Source: Astrocystis sublimbata (Eukaryota > Ascomycota > Sordariomycetes > Xylariales > Xylariaceae). From it: a stretch of 64,000 nucleotides of DNA. This document shows, piece after piece, positions 59,146-64,000 of the stretch. Both the position numbers and the translations under genes were made by a program. The notes under the pieces were generated by a model. The model was not told the DNA's origin, did no database searches, and worked only from the letters and a program-made list of their open reading frames with translations. Position 1 is the stretch's first letter. Each line of letters opens with the position of its first letter. The DNA lies in assembly GCA_022453515.1 (NCBI GenBank), contig JAJNNY010000023.1, positions 491,043 to 555,042 of the forward strand. Reading direction: 5' to 3'.

Positions 59146-59665
59146 ATTTATAATATATTAAAAAATAAAATCTATATTAAGCTTAATATTAAAACGCTGG
59201 TTAGTTTATATATTAATATTAACATACTTATCAGATACCCCCCCGGGGCGCTAAGGTAGTTGCTAGTATTAACCGTCCTGTGCTTGGCCAAGCAAGGAAG
59301 TGGTGTCTAATTAGGTAAGCTACTAAACTCCGCGGACTGCTCAAGTGCCTGCCGCTAGTCCAGACTCAGTCTAGCCTGAGCCGCAAGTCTCACCCTCTTG
59401 AGCCACTACCGAGCCACTACCGAGCCACTACCACCAAGCCACACAAGCCACTCACTCGTGGCTGGCACAGCTTGCACCCAGACATACAGTATTTAAACTG
59501 GGTAAAAGGGCTCAAGACACTGTATGATGGCAGGTCCCTAAATTCGTCGCTGAAACTGAGCTTAAGCTAAGCATACAACCATATCAGAATCGTGACAGCA
59601 ACAAGTCGTATCTCATCTCAAGCACGGACGTACTTGTCAACGGCATACGGCTGACAGTCTTCGCG
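58649..59665. promoter_or_regulatory. Palindromic region between the two head-to-head cactin copies
   Basis: These 1,017 bases separate the start codons of the two cactin copies and are themselves palindromic around 59157. Each half holds the same presumed cactin promoter, with a tandem GGCTCGGTAGT-type repeat (58880-58915 and its mirror 59399-59434) and a long A+T-rich core (about 59090-59225). In the original single-copy state only one half would be the true upstream region. Confidence 0.7.
59146..59168. other. AT-only spacer at the centre of the palindrome
   Basis: The 23-base spacer ATTTATAATATATTAAAAA... contains only A and T. Both flanks continue AT-rich for about 60 bases with words such as TTAATATTAAGCTTAATATAG, typical of RIP-mutated repeat DNA in ascomycetes. 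The hinge therefore lies inside an AT-rich stub, not inside unique sequence. Confidence 0.9.
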
Positions 59666-61428
59666 ATGGATCCCGGGCGTCGGGCTATGCTCTCTGGCCG
59701 TAAGTCTCCCCCCCGCCGCGACATCACATCTGCTAGACGTGATGCCAATACCAGGATCACGAAGCATCAACGCCCGAATCCAACCAACCCCCTGCCCGCG
59801 GGCGCTGCGCGAACCGCCTACCTGACTCAGGACGAGCAGTCGCAGCGCTTCGTTGCCGACGAGGATAAGTTCGTGCTCAAGCAGTCCAAGAAGAAGGCCG
59901 ATATCCGCGTGCGCGAGGGCCGCGCCAAACCCATCGACCTCTTGGCTTTCAACCTGCGCTACATCGACACCGACCGCGATGTCTTCGACGAGCAAGATGA
60001 GGATGTAAAGATCAGTGTGCCCGCGCCCACTGCCGTCATAGAAGCCCTGCGCGAGGCCGACGCTACCGAGCTGGACGGCGAGATCGCATCATACCACACC
60101 CTAGAGACAAACGCGCAAAACAGGGGCTATTGGACCGCCCTACGCACTCTGCTCGCTCACCACAAGCTGCAGCTGAAGCCTCTGGGGCCCGAGGCTCGCG
60201 CAGTGAGCTCTGTCACCTCCGACGTCGACAGGATCCTAGGCCCGAAGAACATTGAGCAGCTGGAGAAGTTGGAAGGCCAGATCCAGGCAAAGCTACGCTC
60301 CGACGAGGTCATGGACACGGATTACTGGGAGCAGCTCCTCAAGAACCTGCAGGTGTACAAGGCGAAGGCAAATCTCAAGAAGATCTGTGACACCATCCGG
60401 GTGAATCGGCTCAAGCTGCTGGCAGAGCTGGACCCGGAGAATGCCGCTGCACTCGCCGACGGCAGCCCGCCCGCACAGGCCGTTCTGAAGGATCAGCCTG
60501 CAGTTTCAGCTGCCGCTTCCCGGCCGAAGCCAACAATGGCTTCTTCGTCTAGCGCCAGCAACCCCCCACCGGGAACGGCGAGGTTCGCAACAGTCGCGAA
60601 TGAAGACTTTTCACAAGCCACCAAGGCTCTGTATGAGCGCGAGGTGGCGCGGGGCGTTGACGAGGATGAGGAGATCTTCACTGCAGAGGAGTCAGTTTCG
60701 AGTGCGATCAAGCCTCAATGGGCTGACAAGTACCGACCACGAAAGCCACGGTATTTCAACCGTGTGCAGATGGGCTATGAATGGAACAAGTATAACCAGA
60801 CGCACTACGACCACGACAATCCGCCTCCAAAGGTCGTCCAGGGTTATAAATTCAACATCTTCTATCCCGATCTTATCGACAAGACCAAGGCACCCACCTT
60901 CAAGATCATCCGTGAGCACGGGCGAAGGAAAGGCGAGTCCCTTGCGCCCGCTGGCGAGGAAGACACATGTCTCATTCGCTTCATCGCCGGCCCACCGTAT
61001 GAGGACATCGCCTTCCGTATTGTGGATCGCGAGTGGGATTACAGTGCCAAAAAGGACCGAGGGTTCAAGAGCAGCTTTGACAAGGTACGTCCGAAATTGC
61101 TTTTCCTTGCCATCTCCACCAGGTCTCTCGTCCGCCCAAATGAAAGCTTTTGAAGATACATCGCAATAGCTTTTTTTACATCTGTATCGGGCATATGTCA
61201 CGTCAGCCAGCCCCCAATGACCCATGTTGTACAACCTCGCACCGCATAGTTTCATGGCCACCGCTTTAGGTTCGCGCGAGTTGCACATCAACGGACCCCC
61301 TACTGACACTTCATCACAGGGTATTCTTCAACTCCATTTCCAGTTCAAAAAGGTACGTGTTTTCTGTACAATTTTGCTACGTCTGGCCGACGTACTGACA
61401 CATTAGCTAGATTTACTACCGAAAGTAA
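59666..61428 (+). CDS. Cactin-family splicing factor (right copy, identical)
   Basis: Exons 59666-61084, 61320-61352 and 61411-61428 mirror the left copy exactly, with the same introns, protein and flanks; the last exon encodes only IYYRK plus stop. Family features are as described for the copy at 56886-58648. The start ATG gives MDPGRRAMLSGRKSPPRRD. A GTAAGT 34 bases into the frame looks like a donor, but the acceptors available would break the frame, so I keep the first exon whole. Cactin is normally single-copy. Whether this second copy exists in the cell depends on whether the palindrome is real. Confidence 0.85.
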
Positions 61429-64000
61429 GCCGAGCTCGGCGATGTGACTGCCGAGAACACCACAGAACTACCAGGCACACGAGCGACAACTGTGCGGAGG
61501 CAGGAGAGTAGTAGGTACTGCTCCCATGGTCATGGGGGGCAGGTGATTACATACTACAGTGTTCGCAAGGCCCCTTGGCGGCAACTGCCTAGGCACTTAG
61601 TATCTAACTTGTCAGTTGTTCTTCAGCTTGACTTGCATTCGATTGGTCCTGGAGGAGATGATACAGGCATTACAGACTGTTGCATTTGACTATAGACGTC
61701 TAAAGGGGCCATACTTGGCAGCAGTGCATGCAGCCGTGTTCACGGCCACATAGGAATAGATGGAACTACGGGACCTGGAACTTGGCTACAGAGGAGCTTC
61801 AACGGAGTGGACCGACAGGAGAAGTGACTGGTCCAGGTGTTTACACAATGCTTTGTGGTTGGCTGAATCTCGCTAGATACGTGACGCCACCTACGCTACG
61901 TATGCCATCGGCATGCTGCTGTTGATCCACATGCAAATATATCTATGAAGATCGATAGGTTCCTTGGTGCGAGTCCCTTGTCATAGTGGCGCAGCTAACC
62001 GTTCCCGCGAAGGCTTCTAGAAGGGATGGGAACATCATGTACAGGAGAGGGCATCCGGCAGAAGCAATGTCTCGCGCCAGGGTTCGGGCCTATGATAGGA
62101 GCAGGTAGGGCTAGGTGGGGGGCCAGTCGCCCAGGGCGAGTGCGGCCGTGTAACATTAGATGAGGCCAGATTTGGCGAGAAGATAGGTAACATGATATAT
62201 CTAGGAGCGCTGCCAAAAGGTGACGAGCATCATCATGCACGTACCCGTAGGAAGCGTAGCCCTCCCCCGAAAGCGGCTCCATTGTTGTGCGCTACGGGCC
62301 TTTTGGGGGAAAAAGACATGGATAGGACCGCCGCTGCAGAGCAATGCAATGCATAATCAAGGTGGCTTACAATGCCGTTGTTATTGTTTTGGCGGGCTTT
62401 GGCACAGGTCTCTCGGTGTGAGACGACCAGGCCTTCGTGGACGTGAGGCCGAACTACCTAGTAATTCCAGGAGACATGGCCCACGTCTTATGCAATCGGT
62501 GGTCGGCGCATCGTTATGACAGTCAGTGAGCCACCACATTGTTTTCAAAGCGAAGAATGAAAGAATTGAATAATACCATCTCTCTTCTAGATTTACCGTT
62601 TCGAGTGATGGTACGAATTGTGAGCAACTCGACTTGGCGGTGTACGTAGCATGCCATCACAAAAGGTGTCAGGGCCGTATGGCAAAGCATCACCGTTTGC
62701 GCCATGCCATGGGAGTCGCCATATGGCCCGGAACAGATGAGCCGCTGTAGGGCGTGGTCCAAGATTGGAGATAAATTATACACGTGCATCTAGATGCAGC
62801 TGCAGACACGGCGCGTACGCGTGGGCGCATGCAACTGAAGCATGCACAGAAGAAGTGTTTATTTGAGGCAGGCTACATACATGTAAGTAGATAGCAATGT
62901 ATTTCTGGGTGGCAGGTAAAAACTCACGCGCACACCCAAATGTCGCAGACGTAACCCTGGAATATAATCACCGCTTCACTACCAGAGAAGAACATCCAGT
63001 CCGCCCGAGGGAAGAGGGAGGTCGGGAGGGAGGTCGGGAGGGAGGTCGAGATGCATACCTACAAGCTCTATTGAGATATGGACGTCTAAAAGGCGAGTGT
63101 CCAAGGTACATATACTTCACCGGGGATTGGTTAATCACAGATTATGGATCTGCACCATGATCGACGTCGACGTTACATCGAGACAGCGGGATATCTTCAC
63201 CGTTCTAGCCGTTGACGCCACAAGACATGATTGATATATATAAAGAACAGTGCTAACTAGAGGAACGTCAACAGCATCCATGTCAACAACATGAACATGA
63301 GTAGCCCTGGGAAGAGTACCTAGGTAGATACTTACTGACATGACAGGTACTTCGGTCTTGTTTCAATTTTTGGCCGAGCTGGTGAGGTAAGTAGGTGCCT
63401 AGTCTGCTCCCAGCCCATAACGCTTATAATAGTGACGGGTTCTTGGTGTGCAGGATACAGATCCCCATCTCTGTCACACCTTGCGATGCGCTCTGTTCTG
63501 AGTGGCTGGACCCAAAGGTGAAGGGAGAGGAGATGGGAGGTTGTCTGGGTACCTTCCCAGTACTCGAGTCGTTGTACTACCTGTCTGCCACCAGACTCTG
63601 GGACCACTCATGCTACACATGCAGCAGTTGTGTACTACATACATACATACACTTGCTTGTGGATAGCAGGCAGTAATTACCTAAGGAGGCTTAGTTGCCC
63701 TGCATATAAGGCTCTTGGTACCTGGGTACCAGTTTAAAAGATATGTTGAAGTAGTCTGTACTTTACGGACAATATGTACCACCCACCTAGTACATATCAA
63801 CTTCCATCAACAACTGCGGTACAAAATGAGGGGATGGGATGTGCCGCTGGAGTGTGGCCTTGATTCCTGTCTGGGGACGGGGTGCCCCTACCTACGTACT
63901 TGGTGTGTAGTTTCAATCCATTGCCTGAGTCTTGTGAGTGTGTGTCGTTATAAAGGAAGGTATTGTTATTGCCGCCCCATTGCCATCCTCGGCATCGTGG
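61429..64000. other. Intergenic DNA of the right palindrome arm
   Basis: Mirror image of 54314-56885. It holds no gene that I can support; short open frames are identical to those of the other arm and have no motifs. Confidence 0.6.

Larger units (their letters stand above)
59169..64000 (-). repeat. Right arm of large inverted repeat
   Basis: Reverse complement of 54314-59145, with no difference found at any compared position and no length difference. It runs off the right end of the window, so the full arm may be longer. It carries the second cactin copy on the plus strand and the mirrored intergenic DNA. Confidence 0.97.

Noticed and set aside
59699..59755. Possible 5' intron in cactin starting at GTAAGT
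   Set aside because: The available acceptors shift the reading frame away from the conserved protein, and the unspliced frame is open.

Overview
The window is nuclear DNA of a filamentous ascomycete (Pezizomycotina, most likely Sordariomycetes). Genes carry short GT..AG introns of about 55-220 bases with CTAAC/CTGAC-like branch points. Intergenic DNA is rich in palindromic CCTAGGTA/TAGGTACCTA words. The recognisable proteins (ENP2, MED13, MTAP, MCR1-type reductase, an XLF/Nej1-like factor, an Rmd1/Sif2-like DUF155 protein, cactin) are a fungal housekeeping set. No operon logic applies; genes are described one by one.

Layout. 1-3.0 kb: intergenic, with a degenerate intron-containing tRNA-Ile-like sequence (minus strand) and a 21-base G run. 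3.0-18.6 kb is a dense housekeeping block: a small single-pass membrane protein (+), ENP2/NOL10 (-), Mediator subunit MED13 (+, divergent from ENP2), methylthioadenosine phosphorylase (-), a UMP/CMP-kinase-like NMP kinase (-), an AsaB/CmcJ-type hydroxylase-like gene with an in-frame stop before its last 46 codons (+), and NADH-cytochrome b5 reductase (+). 18.6-29.2 kb is a gene-poor stretch. 29.2-38.9 kb: a large disordered protein ending in a compact Cys-rich domain (+), a DUF155 membrane protein (+), and an XLF/Nej1-like end-joining factor (+). 39.5-42.8 kb: a multi-exon accessory gene (+) encoding a kinase-like domain with HRN in place of HRD and a long Gly-Arg tail. 42.8-50.7 kb: a second gene-poor stretch. 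50.7-53.0 kb: a divergent forkhead transcription factor (-) with Pro-Ser-Gln repeats.

54.3-64.0 kb is the most striking structure. It is an inverted repeat with no difference seen in any position compared, with arms of at least 4,832 bases around a 23-base AT-rich spacer at 59146-59168, running to the right edge of the window. Every position x on the left pairs with 118314-x on the right, so the cactin gene is present twice, head to head. In a fungal genome, where RIP mutates duplications, an undiverged palindrome of this size hinged on an AT-rich (RIP-like) stub is either an assembly/read fold-back artefact or a very recent inverted duplication.

Limits: everything is read by eye from the sequence and translations. 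Exon joins come from splice consensus, reading phase and recalled family features; no alignment or database search was run. Gene 5' ends are inferred from the first sensible ATG.
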